Notes: generated by a model from the sequence alone, not told the origin. A DNA stretch of 64,000 bases from Anoplopoma fimbria (GCF_027596085.1 NC_072453.1:2501448-2565447); one strand, 5' to 3'. Counted from the first letter of the stretch, positions 16,914 to 31,024 are shown. Translations and numbers: made by a program.

Positions 16914-17364
16914 TATATACGCAATTACCAGTCAGAAACAAAATTATGGAATAATTACACCCTCCTCTCCTGCAGGGGAATAGTACACAGGGGGCTGGAG
17001 AAGGAGACATGAAGTAGACGTGGCTTTCAACCCGAACCTTACAAAAACACAGAGTATACTAACTATCAGATTTTATCTTTATTTTGATTCATTTTTCCCA
17101 ACTAAATGAACAAGAGGTTTCTATAAGTATGATCTGGCTACACACTGAAGCAAGGCACTGATGGATAATTAGAAAAAAAATCACAGATTACAAATGTAGC
17201 ATGATCTTAATATGCCTAAAGAGAATATTTTGCCTGTTTGAAAATTCTGAAATTTGCGTGAATAATATGCCAATTTCTGAAGTAATTTTGTGTATTATTG
17301 CGATGCATTCTTTGCTTTTTGTTGGTTTATTTACATTATCTACTTAACTTTTGTATGACAATGT

Positions 17365-17605
17365 CCATCCATCCATCCATCTCCTTCCGCTTATCCGGGG
17401 CCGGGTCGCGGGGGCAGCAAGCTAAGGAGGATCTCCCCAGCAACACTTTCCAGCTCCTCCTGGGGAACCCCGAGGCGTTCCCAGGCCAGACGAGATATAT
17501 AATCTCTCCAGCGTGTTCTGGGTCTACCCCTGGGGCCTCTCCTACCAGTTGGACGTGCCTGGGAAACCTCTAAAGGGATAGGTGAGGGTTGGAACCCAAA
17601 GCTCA
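17365..17605 (-). mobile_element. 3' fragment of an RTE/Rex3-like LINE
   Basis: Read on the minus strand, the fragment encodes a C-terminus with GRPRTRWRDYISRLAWERLG and QEELESVAGE, familiar from fish non-LTR endonuclease/reverse transcriptases, and ends in (GATG)n repeats (plus-strand atccatccatcc at 17366-17381). GATG repeats at the 3' end are a feature reported for Rex3 (RTE clade). The fragment is heavily 5'-truncated. A fragment of what looks like the endonuclease domain of a similar LINE is at 42207-42417. Confidence 0.7.
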
Positions 17606-17614
17606 TGATGGACT

Positions 17615-17703
17615 GTATGACAATGTATTTACGCTTAAACAACAATGTATTTACGCTTAAATAACCTTAAGTATGACAATGTATTTACGCTTAAACAACC
17701 TTA
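17615..17703. repeat. Three-copy tandem repeat around acaatgtatttacgcttaaa
   Basis: The block caatgtatttacgcttaaa occurs three times with variable spacers (17621-17639, 17643-17661, 17677-17695). It lies between the LINE fragment and the SINE and is explained by neither. Confidence 0.9.
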
Positions 17704-17709
17704 TTTGCT

Positions 17710-17927
17710 GGGCTGCTGTGGCACATGAGGTAGAGCGCTCTTCCCACAACCACAAGGTTGGTGGTTTGAACCCCTCTACAGGCAACATGCCGAGGAGTCC
17801 TTGAGCAAGACACCTAACCCCAAGTTGCTCCCCGGGCGCCTCTTAGCAGCCCACTGCTCCTCTGGGATGGGTCAAATGCAGAGAATTGTAATTTCCCCGT
17901 TGTGGGACTAATAAAGGCTTATTATTT
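17710..17927 (+). mobile_element. tRNA-derived SINE with L2-type tail
   Basis: The head shows RNA polymerase III promoter-like boxes: an A-box region at tggcacatgaggtagagcg (about 17719) and a B-box region at ggtggtttgaacccc (about 17759). The body contains ccttgagcaagacacctaac. It ends atttccccgttgtgggacta then ataaaggcttattatttt, the 3' end of the L2/Rex1-type LINE seen at 13195-13260. It is thus a SINE that probably uses that LINE's machinery. It appears full length. Confidence 0.85.
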
Positions 17928-17929
17928 TA

Positions 17930-20856
17930 ACCCAAACTATGATATTTTCCTTAACCTAACCAAGTATGTTTGTTGCCTAAACCTAACCAAGTAAAGTTGT
18001 TTGAATTAACAACGTAAACCACGTATTTAAAACTGCGACCACAGTGTCTGTTTGTGACGAGGTGGGAATGAGAACGCAGCTTTAAATGACTAGCAAAGTA
18101 TCCTTAAAAGTAATTTAAACGCCAACGTCACATAGTTATGCTCACCGTGAGCAGTCAAAGAGCAGATGCTGAAAAGGCGACGTGAAGTTTAGTCGGAAGG
18201 AAGACAAAAATTTGACAGATGGAGGGTGGAGGAGGAAGAGAGGTACAATTTTGCAGATTGACCTACAGTAAAGTTTTACAGCTGCTTACAATAATGATTT
18301 TGTTCACTCTTTCCCTGTTACATTAATGTTTTTATAAAATCATAGATAACAGCTTATGAAGTTGTTTTATACTCTGACATATACAAAGTCATAGAAGGGT
18401 TTCACTTTTCTTTACAGATGTAAACATTAGCACGTGAGTTGAAGGATGTCCTGTCTCTGCCTGTAAAACCATCATCCCTACGGATATTTACTGAGGGAGG
18501 AATACCAAATTAAAAGTTACTGATTAATCACAAACGGTCATTTAGTCATCGACAACTACACTGGAACGTGAATAACTGGATACCACACAGACCTAAGCAA
18601 ACAGAGGTGCCATAAAAAGGCACATGGTTCTGTCATTTCAGTGTAAATATTTGTTTTGATTTATATTCTATCTAAATGACATACTTTATAATATATTAGG
18701 CATTTGCCAAGTAAGCCAACACAGGCATTTTCTAAATAATTCACACTCAAAAGTATATATTTTACAGTTCTAATGCATGTTTAATATTTAGTAAATAAAT
18801 ATGTTCTTAAATTAAAGAGGTAACAACACTGTAAAAGTACTCCATTACATGTAAAATAAGTAAAAAATATCAGCAATATACACTTACAAGTAAAAGTACT
18901 CAATATCCTGAATGGTCCCTTTCAGATTGTCAAATTATATTTAATATACTTTTGGTTCATCACAGCAGATGCATTACTTAATATGTTTGGTATTTTATTC
19001 TCTAACACGGCATTATATTTTAAGAGATGATCATTTGTTTTATATATAAAACCTTAATTTGGAATAAAAACACAAAACTATATTGTGGAGTAAAACATTT
19101 TTTTATGTATTAGTAGTACTGTATAAAGTAGCCTAAAATTGGAATAAAAGTACCTCAGAATCATACTGAGGTACAATAATTGAGTATTTGTAGTTTATAT
19201 GTAGTGTATTATTTTGTATACGCCGCTCTTGTCATTGCTAGCGCTAATGATCCACCTGAATAATGCAATGACTTTGTGTGTTTTGTTGGTTGTATGGACT
19301 AATAAACAATTGCTACCCTATGTGTCATCCAGCCGGATGAAATTTTTATTTTCGCATACCACCCAAATCTGCAAAGGTTAACTTTAATCAATGAATTTCC
19401 CCATCGGGAAAAGTAAATGAAGTGAATAATGCACAAAAAATAAACAATAATGTAATATTTTAACATAGAGTATTTGACAAAATAATCTTAACATCCCAGG
19501 TCAAGGAAAAAACGTTAATGCTGAATTTGAACATGAAAGCTCTGGAAAAAGCTAAAATAGTAAGAGGACCTTGAGGTCAGATTATTTTGTCAAACTTCTA
19601 ATACCATGGTCAAGAATGTACACTCACGTCAAATTAAACATGTATATATATATATTTATACTGTAGTGATGTAACAATATTCAAGTGAAAGCATTTTTAA
19701 GCACCTCAATACCAAAACACAACTAATAGCCTGCTGCTATCACTGCACCTCTCCCTAGGTGATCAGAGTAGCTAAGTAGCTAACATGTAGCTTTAGCTAA
19801 AATGTAGCTTTAGCTGCTATCTAACTCAATTCATGCACAAAAATGAAGTTAAGAGTTATTTAACTTGAGAGCATGACTGATGTATTTGTGAGCAGGAGAC
19901 CATGCTAACGGCTTGACTTGCAGGTGTATGAACTGTCTCACACTCGGGTAGCTATCAGACAGATTTTCTCTCCAGAACTTTCTTATCTACTCATCCTCGC
20001 ACAATGTCTCCACTCAGCAGCAGAGCAGCAGGGATGAGACAAACGGGGCTTGTGTGAATGTTGAGCTCTTTATGAGAAACAGATGATTTGTGTGTGTCCT
20101 GCGTGTGAGGATAATCTGCTCCTACAAAGGCCTTAGATTGGAGCAGACAAGACGCAGGAGTGAAGATTCAATTACAGATGACATAAGGTGCTTTCATCTA
20201 AGGTTCTTCTGATGCGAGTTTCGGAGTGTGTGTGGAGGCTGATCCACTGACGCACAACATTTCTCAAACAATATAACAGGCGTCTTGCGGCCTTGCAAAC
20301 CCACCAGGTGACGGATTGATTTGATGTACCGCGAGTGGGCGATGAGTCAGGGGTTTGAAGGACTTAATTGCCTTGTGCCGACTGTCCCGCATGTTGCTGT
20401 GTCTCTCTGCGCTCTGTTAATGCCCAGTGTTTTTGTAGATCCTCAAGTTTGATATAACTGTCCTCCATCTCAAAGACAAAATGATGATGTTGATGATGAA
20501 TTGAGTCAATGGACGATGAAAACATGTAGTCCTTCCTCGCCAGAATGATGACACGTGCATGGATAGAATCATTTGGAGTGATGCAGCTCTGGTTATATAT
20601 TCTCAGTGTCAAATTATTTTTTCGTTTCGGAAAACATTTAAAAATGAACTCTTCAACTGCATGTTTTTCTATCCCGGCTGCTTTTTTTGTTTTCCCCAGG
20701 AAAAGAAGTGAAGTACACTTGCCGTTCTCCACTTATGCTCTGATATGTGTAATCAGAACAGAGTGCTGTGGTATAATGGCAATCCATGCTGGGTTTATGT
20801 TGTGCATTTTGTAAAAAGGAGCAGAATTCTAAAAGGTCCACTTCAGGTGTTTTGGC
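17930..20856. other. Intergenic stretch, no gene supported
   Basis: Around 18820-19200 the sequence (cactgtaaaagtactccatt, acttacaagtaaaagtactc) reads like a common dispersed teleost repeat. A 122-codon open frame on the minus strand at 20364-20732 has no recognisable domain and no convincing splice sites, so it is not called as a gene. A tandem agctttagct repeat lies near 19785-19815. Confidence 0.4.
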
Positions 20857-20891
20857 AAAACTGGCCTTCAAATAATTTGAAGGCCAGTTTT
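20857..20891. repeat. Near-perfect 35 bp palindrome
   Basis: Two perfect 17 bp inverted arms (aaaactggccttcaaat and its complement) are separated by one base. It could extrude as a cruciform or fold as a hairpin in RNA. It is not part of any element I can recognise. Confidence 0.95.
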
Positions 20892-23800
20892 ATTATATTA
20901 CACACATTGGAAACAGTTTAGAATGCTTTGTGCAGTGCACACTGGGGAAACAGCATCCCAAAATTACTGACCCTTTAAAGGCACAGTGAAACTGATCTTA
21001 GAGCTTATTTCGCTTCTGTGCTGTGAAGCATTCCCCAGTGAAACAGATTATTTAAGTGGTGCACAGTTACAAGAGGGAATTAAAATCAAGTCCTTCACAT
21101 TTGATTTGGACCTCTAAAAAGCTTAGAATGTTGTGCGATACAGAGCTACACAGGACTGTGCTCCACACACACTTCCCTTTTTGCTAAAAGAAGATTGATT
21201 GATGTATGGATGTCATGATACTATTGTTTGAAATTGGTTGATATTAGCTTATGTTAGCTTTATATTCTATTTCACAAGAAGAAAATATTTGTTCCATTTT
21301 AAAACAAAAATATGACTTTTTTTGCATATAATAGGACCGGGGATGCAATTTTAAAGGGTTAGAAAGGCACTTCTCATTTCATCTTGACTTTAAGTTAATA
21401 TAACATTTTAGCATATACAGCCTGTAGACTCTGAACGACAGAGAATCACATAGGACATAATAAGAGCAGTGTTTTGGCACCTCTCCGTTAATGTGGTGCC
21501 ATCAGCACATTCTATGGTGGATTAGCTCCGACCTAAATAGGAACTTTGGTCACCTGCAGCACCATCATCTGAATCAAAGCAAGATTTCAGCTATCGGCAA
21601 CAACAAGAGCAAGGATCTGCTATCTCATTGACTGCTACTAAAAGAGCAGAAAAGCAAACATTTTTTGCTCACCAGCAATGTGCATGAATCCAAGCAGCCA
21701 ACGTGCTCAGCAGCGGCAAAATGTTAGATTAAGGTGCCAGACATTGTCTCGAGTCTGAGACGGACTAAACACGCAGCAGTCATGTGGGCGCACAGTGGAT
21801 GCACTACAATTAGATTGGTGAGAGATTTTCACATGTATTTTCGTGTGTGTGTGTTTTTTGTTCCACTGCTTCTGTTAAGGCTTGTCTCTGTGTGAGTGAG
21901 GGAGATAAAAAAAATAAAAGGAAAAAAATGGCATCTTTCAGAGTTCAAGCTCAAAATGTACTTCTGCTTTTCCTTTTAGCCTGAAATTTCCTGCAGTCTC
22001 AGTTTAAAAAATGTTGTCCTAAATAATAGGACATGATTAAAAAACGTCTGTGGTTTCAGTATTTTTTCGGGGGTTTATCCCGTTATCTTGAGTTCACAAT
22101 TAAATTGTCTAGCTATCTTTTTCTTGGTAGCTGGTTAGTTATCTTCAGAAAACAAAAAGGTCATTTTCTGGAGAGAGTGACACAATTAACTGATTATCTC
22201 AGGAAATTTGCTTCATCAGTTTGTAAAAACAAGATGTTATCCTCAACTTGTGATAAAGAGATGATGGATATTATCAAGTTCTTGCAACAGTAGTTGTTCC
22301 TGGTGTCTGAGTCAATGTGGCAGTAATGTTTATTTCCTTGTGGTTTTTCCATTTCTTTCAGGTGAATGACATCAATGCCTTGCAGCACTGATATGAAGAC
22401 TTTCCTTTCAGCACAGTAAGAAAATTGCGTTTTCTGGCTATTCGGAGGATTTTCATTCTGAATAAAAGGCAAAAAAATTGCTAGCTTCTTCTGAAGGAGG
22501 TAGAAAGGTGTGATACCTCAAACTCAACATTTACATGAATTGTGTCATTTATGTGCAAAAACACTATAGCTAATAACTATAGCTGACTTCCTGTGGCTCA
22601 GTTACATGTTAACTAGAGTCAACTTGGTCATGAGCTGTTGTGTACAGAGGAGGATGTGGGTGGCTGTGCTTGGATACAACAGACCAATCAGTAGCCATGT
22701 GGCATGCACGAATCAACCCACAATAAAAGCTCACGGTATAAGCTACAGTATATTACACAACGGTCTGGCATTGACTCCTGCAGGGCATTCTTCCGGTTTG
22801 AAATTTAACCAGAGTTAATACAAACCTCTGGCAAGACTCACTGCTTTGGAGGTGCAAGGTTTAATTTGTGTTTGATTATCATTTCTGACATATCAAGTAT
22901 GAAAAGATTGATGAAAAGTCACCAAACTGTTTGCACATAATACTCTTAATCATGAAAGAGAAGAAAAGCATTTGCAGATATGGACATATATAATCAAAAA
23001 TCTTATGAGTTAAACCTGTCAATTACATGGATTAGTCTCTGACAGGATATCAAATTACTTGCCTAGCCTCGATGGATCTCCTTGTATTAAAAATCAATTT
23101 AATAATTGTTACAACCTCAACTTTGTTTAACATAAAAAACATTTACCAGACCTTTGCAAAATACATGGGACCAGCACAGTAAGAAAAGGCTGATGAAAAA
23201 CTTTTAAGTGTAACAATGGTTGACATTTATTTATGTAGAGATGATTAACAGAGAAAACAACTAATATTACAGAAACAGAGGTACATACGGCGTCAGGGTC
23301 TCCGAGGCCAGAGTAACAAAAAAAAGAACCCACTCTAACAAAAAGACAACACTAATCTCTCTAACTAGACACACAGTCACCAAGATAAAAGATTAAGGAT
23401 TAACAGAGCTGTGTCAAGGTGCTAGAAAAGAAAAAAACTGAGTTTTAACTAAGCACAGACAGCACAACCAGGAGGGCAGTAACACTTCTCCTCTGGGAGT
23501 AGATAAACAGCTCCACTGATTGCTGAACATGATCCAGGTGTGGGTGATTAGGCACTGAGAGAGGGGCGTGGCTGACCTGAAACAAGTCAGTATTTAGACC
23601 TATTGCTTTTGCAGCTACAATCTGCCGCAAATGACAATTGTTTTCACTATCAATTAATTCACCAATTATATTCTTGATTATGCACTTCAGTTTACATAAT
23701 GTCAGACAATTGTAAGTGATGCCCATCACAATTTCCCAAAGCTCAAGTTGACTGGGCATTTTGTCTTAAAAAATAACTTAACTGATATTTGTTTTGTTGA

Positions 23801-24229
23801 TTGACTAATCACACTACTACAGCCCTACTACAATGACTTGTTTACTCAGCAAGACTAAATCATGTATGAAAATATGGTATGACTGAACAGTTGAAACTGT
23901 CTGTCTAACAACCACGTTTTTTCAAATTCTCACTTTCTACAGCATCTGTAGATGGCAACTGCTGTACTTTATGGTTAATGTTGAGGAAAGACTGTGGTCA
24001 TGGCAAATTAACTATTGTTAGGGCTTGGTTAAGGTTAGGTAACTCAAACACTTGGATAACGTTGGGCAAAGATATGACCCTGACATCCATATCCTTAATT
24101 TTAGCCTCACTGCATAATGGGCTCACCACTTTATGCATTGGGGCTGAACGTTGGCATCGTACGTAAACTATGAAGTGATGCTTTGTAAATACTGTTAAAG
24201 TTTCAGACGGTCTATCCATCTAGAAATTA
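20892..24229. other. Intergenic stretch, no gene seen
   Basis: Scattered short open frames lack family motifs, and no splice-bounded exon or tRNA was noticed. Confidence 0.4.
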
Positions 24230-24560
24230 AAGAAGTCTGTAATCAGAAACTGTGCTTTTAAACGAGCCGTCAGAATTTCCGTAAGGTTGTGATGTCACAA
24301 CTACACAGTCAAGTACCGCTTAACTCCATCTAGAACCCGCACAAAGTGAGTCCCTGGCTTCAGTGATGCTGTGAAGACCGGAAAACTCTGACCAATCAGA
24401 TAAGACTGGGCTTTTTGGGGTGAATACAGATTTATTTAATAAAACAGTATAAGAAAAATTAAGTGTTTTTCATACATTAAAGCATCCAAACATGTTCTAG
24501 TTTAAACCCAAAGTACCAGCATGAACCTGAAAAATGAGCATGAAATGTCCTTTAAAATGA
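24230..24560. repeat. Dispersed teleost repeat (unclassified)
   Basis: The run 'ctctgaccaatcagataaga' (near 24387), 'cattaaagcatccaaacatg' (near 24475) and 'atgaacctgaaaaatgagca' (near 24521) matches the pattern of a short mobile repeat common in fish. I found no clean terminal inverted repeats, so its class is open. Confidence 0.5.
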
Positions 24561-25323
24561 GTTTTAGCTGCATTAGGTGGACCTAATAAACTGGCAAGTG
24601 TGTGTGCAGTATGTTGTAACTATCCAGGCCTGTGTGTCCTATCAATTTGATCTCAGCATGTCCATGTCTGAGTCGGCTGTGGTGCTCTGCTGAAACATAA
24701 ATACATTACGGATTAAGACTGATGCTGCTGGAGACTGGGCTACTCATCATCCCTGTATCAGTAAATCATTTTGTGTAACCGGGGACAGTCTGCTGTAACA
24801 ACAATCGGCCCTGCGTTGTGCAATAAGTGTCTGAAAAATAAAAAAGGTCTCTCCTTCCTCTGCTACAAAATCTGCACATATCAGAAGGACAAGATGAACC
24901 ATTCATGTCAGCCCAGACTTTAGGGGAGAACATTCTTAGCTCTTTGTTACGTAAGATCACTCATAACGCAGAGGGCTCAAAAGTTACCAAACATTCTGGA
25001 TTACTTTTTATTTAATAACGGCTCAGTGACATATTGGAGTTGTATATTTTTCCAGTTAATCCATCTGTTATGAGAGGATTTAATTTGAGGAGGTTGCCAA
25101 GGAATACATGGGACCATGGTTCCCATCTCAGAGGAAAATGCTGGACAGCGATATCACTATTGTTGTGACTGAAATCAGACCCTTTTTAAAAGGTTGAAGT
25201 TCAAATTTAGTGAAGGCTACTTTGAAATAAAGTAAATAATGTGATTTTGTTCTATGTTTATTTTCTGTTAAATTATCCACTGCAGTGAGATACAGCACTG
25301 AGAGACATTCTGGGGTTTAATCA

Positions 25324-25360
25324 CTAAAATATGTCCAATGTTTTGTTGGACATATTTTAG
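25324..25360. repeat. Hairpin: 15 bp perfect inverted repeat
   Basis: Arms ctaaaatatgtccaa and ttggacatattttag enclose a 7-base loop. No surrounding gene explains it. Confidence 0.95.
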
Positions 25361-28300
25361 CTGCTGTTTAAATTGCTTGGTAAAGTCACTTTGCACTGAT
25401 ATTCAACAATGACGCATGCATATTTTTTTTTCTATTATCATCACAGCAGAAATCAGACCCTATTGTAATCCAGTTTTATCGGTGATTTGTGCTCTTTATT
25501 ATATCAAAACAAAAACATATGAATGTTAGATTTTGTCAAGCTGCTGAAAAAATGCAATGTAAAGTTTTCTTGTTTTAAGAGAAAAAGAAATGGAAGTTAT
25601 TCATCCACAAAAATAGGTCACATTTTCAATCCACCTGTGTTACACAATTTGCTCAAAAAAACAACTTGTAGTGAATATTGGATTTACATTTGCCAGGTAG
25701 CCAGAAACTACTTCATGTCTGCTGGATGTTTAAATAGGCAAATGTTACACAGAAGTTATTGATTTGTTATTTGTTTTTAACGCTTATTCCACAGGCCTAA
25801 AGTGGGAGAAGTAACTGTTATTGCAGGTTTTAATTAAAGGATTATATACTTTATTCTGGTAAATTGAGCGTTTAAACGTTGATGGCAGTGCATTACTGAC
25901 TAGGGTCTCCCTACAGGAGAGACAAGAGATGCAGCTGTCAGCATGACGGACAATGCTGAGTGCTATGAATGGTGCATTAAGTGACACCACTTCATATCCA
26001 GACCAAATGAAAAAGCAGGTCAAATGATGAAATACAAATGACTGATCAGAGGAAACCACAGGACCCGTTGACTTAGAAATGCAGGAAGTCCACCACATTG
26101 GTTGCCGGAAAGGGAGAACACCTACGGGTAAAGTAATCACAAAACCACTCCTGGGATGCACAGAGCCTTGCTGATAGCTCTCAGATACTACTTTCCTGAG
26201 ACTGCCAGGCTGCATGCGTGGCATCTTGTCTCTGCTTCTATTGCTCCCAGAATAACTGTGACAACACCACTGCTTGCATTAGGCTGCCCTGGCCAACTTC
26301 CTGATGTCCCCAACCTTGCTGTAATGCACTCAGGGTCAGTTACGACATCATGTTGCATAAGCGGGATCCTACGTACCTTCACTGTGTGATTAGTCCCCAA
26401 TACAGCAATTACAATTCCATTCTCTCACCCTGCGTGTCTTTAATGACGTATGTCAGGCTTATCGTTGGCATTTCATTCAACGGAACCTTGGAGCTATTAA
26501 TGATGACTTTATGATAGCAGCAAACTTAATTTTTTTGAAATTGGTATTTGTATGGTGCAATTTTCCTTGGATCACTTTGCTAAATTAACTAATTTTAATG
26601 TTTTTATAAAATCATGGAATGTTCACAGACCCTGCATACACATAGTCCACAGGTGTTTCCACTTGTTGTCTGATTAGGATCTCAGGACTGAGTGCGTGTA
26701 CAGACTGGGCTTGATATCACTCAGGTGTTAGTTGCAGTACAAGTTAAAACTTTATCATTAATACTGGTACATTGGGTTTGGTGACCATATGTTATTCCAG
26801 CTCTAATCTGTAGGTCTTTATCACATTCAAACACACCTAATACCAGTGGTAGAATACACAATACAGAAAGCAATAACACAACACACAGCATCTGCTGCAG
26901 TGATGGCCTATGTGATGAAGGAATTCCTGACTCTATTACTTTCACAACTGGGGGCCCAAAAACATGGGCCTGATGGAAGGGCCTGAATCTCACTGAACAA
27001 GGGGCGTTGTAGTTGAAGCAATATTTTTAAAATTTTTGAGAGATGCAACAATTGCAAGAGTACTACACCAATTTAAGATGCACTCCTAGGTATAACACTG
27101 TGAGACATGACGGTCACATTTTTAATAAAGCTTAAGATCGATGTCGCAGAACCAGAGATATCTGCTGTATCTTCATTTGCATCTTTCTGTACTAATTTTG
27201 ACCGCATAAGTATGGCAAAAGGCAGTACACTATAAATATCTGCATGGTGTACTCATAATGGTCAAAAAGGTGTGGAACACTGGACACTTCTCCCCCTCAG
27301 TGTTCGACAACTTGCCTACGTAACATAAGGGGAGGTTGTTTGCACTATTAGCCCTGCTAGCAGCGTTAGCTTCGATTCCCTGGCCCAGCTGTCACAATGA
27401 TGTTAGCCATTGAGAGGCAATAAAAATCCTCCCAATCTCGTACCTTTAAGTGCTACTATAGTGTTTTCAGATAGAAGCCATCAGTATTGTTTAGTGGCTT
27501 AATTTGGCAGTTTATACACAAACACCACAAACACCACAAACACTGCAAGCTAGCAAGCTAACAGCAGCAATCGTCATTTCCACTGTGTTCCAACAGCGGC
27601 GTTTGATTTGGGACAACACCACTCTGCCGAATCGTAGTTCTTGCCTGTCTAAACCTGGGCACATACATTACCTACAATGCAATGTAAATTATGTCATGCA
27701 TAGGTCTGTTAAACTCACTTCTTTCTAACTCCACACTCTAAGATATTTATAATTTTCAAACTTGTAGTATTCAGCACTGACTCAAGTGACATCACTTGGT
27801 ATCCCCCTTAATCAAGACAGTCTTCACAAAGATAAAACAAGATGTTTTTATATTTGATGTATTTCACTATCATCTGTTATTCGTTTAAATGTTTTTCAAA
27901 TGTGAGTTGCTCCTGCTTTCTTTTGTGCATTGCATTGTGGGACAACAAAATCACACTCAAAAATCTAGAATAATTTAATAAACTGTACGTGCTAACTTTT
28001 CTTGAGTTAACTTAATTTTATTGCTTTTGAAGTGGGAACACTTTACCCTCAGAAACTGCTTAGAAGTAGTATGTAGTATGGATTTGGTACACTTGGGGCA
28101 GTAGAGGCTGCTGGAGTATGCATAGCCATCTGACTTTTACCTAAAACTATATAATAACGTGACAGTTATAAATCAAACTACAGTAATGCTGAATAATACA
28201 GTATGTTTGGTTAGATCTGACCATCTAACCTGCACGTGATGAAAAATTTAAATTGTGCTCATGTCACAGGTTTTTATGGTGTCCGCAATGTTAAACAATA

Positions 28301-29279
28301 ACATCAGAGCAGAACACAATCTTTATTTTTCACTTCCTGTCATGTATGCATTATGTAGTGCAAACTCTTTAATCTGAGTTTTGGATATTACAATTGATAC
28401 TTTTCAGATAACGATATTTGCTGAGATATTCCGAAGAAGGATTCCTACTCTGCGACCGTCCTAATCCTCTCATTCTTCTGCTGCTGCACTATTCGGTACA
28501 CCCTGTACTTATTCACACGGTGACACTGGCTTTCCTCTATCCCCTGCGTGTGACGCCTGTACAAATGTTGACGCTTTTGGTATTATGATGATGTTAATAA
28601 AAAATGCATGCTCTGACTGGTTCACAATGGCCTGCTGTGTGTAAACCAAGTACGTTCTGTTCTTATTAAACACATGTTTTGTATTTTGAGTGCCCCTAAA
28701 ATGAGATCTTCAACACGCTCAAGTTTCTTGAGAAGATAAACAAATGTTGCTTCTCAGCTAACAGAGACAACAATCCATGATAATAAGCGCCATAATTATG
28801 TATTTCTATAATGAATGCATCAAGGAGTAGAGCACACGGTGTTACTCATTAGCAGGAGGGCAGTGTTACAGTAGGCTGCTGTGTGTCCCTGACTCCTCAC
28901 ACACTTTCTCTCTCACACATAAGCAAGATAATGCAGGATGTTCTGTGCGTGTGTGCGAATTGACAGTATACAGGATCATTGCTGATAGTGAGGAGCCAGC
29001 ACGTCAAAGAGAAAGAGAGTGAGAGCGACAGAAAGAACTGGACGCAGTGTTTCTAGTTCCTCTTTGAGGGTGCAAATCACGTAGAATTAAAACTGTGACG
29101 AGCACAAACTGTGAGGTTTCTCCAGCGTGTCTTTGTTTTGACTGTTCTTAAAATGCTTTGGATAGAATTTGTAATTTTGGTGGAGACATGGCGGCCATTA
29201 AGAGGCTGTAGGGCTTATTAAGAAACTAGAAGACCTAAGGCATCCATTGGTAGGGACAGTTTAGCCCCCCTCTCTTTTC
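25361..29279. other. Intergenic stretch, no gene supported
   Basis: The longest open frame, 146 codons on the minus strand at 25784-26224, has no recognisable domain and is probably chance. The region 27220-27500 reads as dispersed repeat. If synteny with mammals held, a gene such as med9 might be expected on this side of rasd1, but I see no trace of it. Confidence 0.4.
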
Positions 29280-30320
29280 TGGAAGGGGGACCAAATGCCG
29301 CTACAAAGCAAAATTTTGGCAAGGAAAAAGTGGCATGGCCGTTTTTACAGGGGTTCCTTGACCTTTAACCTCAAGATATGTGCATGAAAGTTGGTTATAT
29401 TGGTAACAAAGAGTCTGCCCTTTACAGACATGCCCACGCAATAATAACCCTATATAGTTTGGGGCATAAATGTGTTATTTTTGCCTATATTGTTTGAAAT
29501 GACGTGTTTGAATATTTCTGCATACTCGGGTCCCTCGTCCGATTGCATATATCAGGTACGACTGGAAAGCTGGGACTGAAGAGAGAGCTCAATATTATTC
29601 ATGTGTGATGACGTTGGTCCGGATAGTAGCCAAATTTCACATAGTTTGAAATGTCACTGTATAAAATGACCTCTAGGATTATCACAGCCTTATGAAACTT
29701 TACAACCACAAAATAGAGACCTAGAGCATTCAGAGGATGTATCGCTTTCCTTGGTATAATGACAATTTTGTGGGTTCGGAGCAGTTTCAAGAACAGAAGC
29801 GCTTGTCATCCACTTAGTGAAAAATGAAATTCTTGCAGAAATCTCCAAATGTCAAAAGTTAAAAGATTCAAAAGGTACCAAAGTATAGCATGCTTTTTTT
29901 TATAAGGTTTAACTCAAGGTTATGTGGTATTTTGGAGAGATTTTTGATAAATGTTTAATTGTCAAGTGGTAAAAAATACGTTAGGTTTAGCAACAAATCT
30001 GTATGACAGATGGTATCAAACCCCCAAATTGCTGCAAGACTTTATAAGACATATTAGAGAGTGGGGATGGCCATCATATATCTCCATCATAATGTCCTAA
30101 GCCTTTTAGACATTCACAATTTGTTTAAATTAAAGAATTATTTTTATTATTGATTTAGGACTAGAACCCCTTGACACACAGTACTGAGCTGTACCTCGTA
30201 CACCACTTCTATGTGTTATCTACTGTTGATCTGCTATCTCCCACTAAAGATCCCCTCTCCCCCCTAAAACAGACAAACAAAGGTCTAAGGGTTAAATAGG
30301 CATAATCTGCCAATCATGCT
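29280..30320. repeat. Dispersed repeat at the left edge of duplication unit A
   Basis: The sequence contains ttccttgacctttaacctca (29354) and tgcccacgcaataataac (29430), like an abundant teleost repeat recalled from memory. From about 29352 it aligns with 35203-36078 at clearly lower similarity than the rasd1 core. It could be two independent insertions of one repeat or the diverged left part of the duplicated unit; the continuous collinearity into rasd1 favours the second. Confidence 0.6.
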
Positions 30321-31024
30321 ACATGTTAACACATGTTTTTACATTTTCTTTTAAATGTGTGTGCATATTGTTTTTAACACATATTCAGAATTTATAGTAA
30401 TGTTTTGTGCCCAAGTGAACTTCTTCAGTCATTTAGATGGACAGGTCCACTTCATTCATGTGAATTCATAGAGGCTTAAAATGTGGGTTGTTCTACTAAA
30501 CGTGGAGTCACAAAGCTTCAAACAGATCCCTGATACCATTATCATGGTTTAATGTTATGATTTCAAACATTGAATCTTTTTAAAACATTCCACAAAAGGC
30601 CTGCTTTCTCAGAACAATTGTGCCAGTTTCACTGTGCTGTATTTTTCTAAATTTGATTAACGCCTCTTCTGTTTTTATTCGCATACTAATGCGAGCCGGT
30701 CTAACCAAAAGATGTATGTGAATTTTTTAAGCTTTTTAGATTTTCTTTGATTCTGCAAGATAGCTGCATATTTGATATATTTGCACCAGTTTTACAACAA
30801 CATTACACACATGCTGACAGATGTCCAGTATTTGGGCCACTGATGCTGGTTCTGCAAAGGTGCACGATGCAGGGTGCCTAAGGGGTTCAAACATGGTAGC
30901 AGTGTCTATGCGTGTGTTCACTGCATGTGGTTTGTGGGCTGCGTGTGAAAAAGGTCAACAGTATAACACGAAGACAAGAGAGAAGGAATGAGAAACAATG
31001 GAAAAATATGTTTTAGTTCATTTC

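Noticed and set aside
20364..20732. Minus-strand open frame of 122 codons
   Set aside because: No domain, no convincing splice sites, no neighbouring exons; length is compatible with chance in 64 kb.
25784..26224. Minus-strand open frame of 146 codons
   Set aside because: No recognisable family; composition looks like translated non-coding DNA.
25361..31000. A med9 gene next to rasd1, as in human
   Set aside because: Nothing resembling MED9 was found on either strand; the synteny expectation alone is not evidence.
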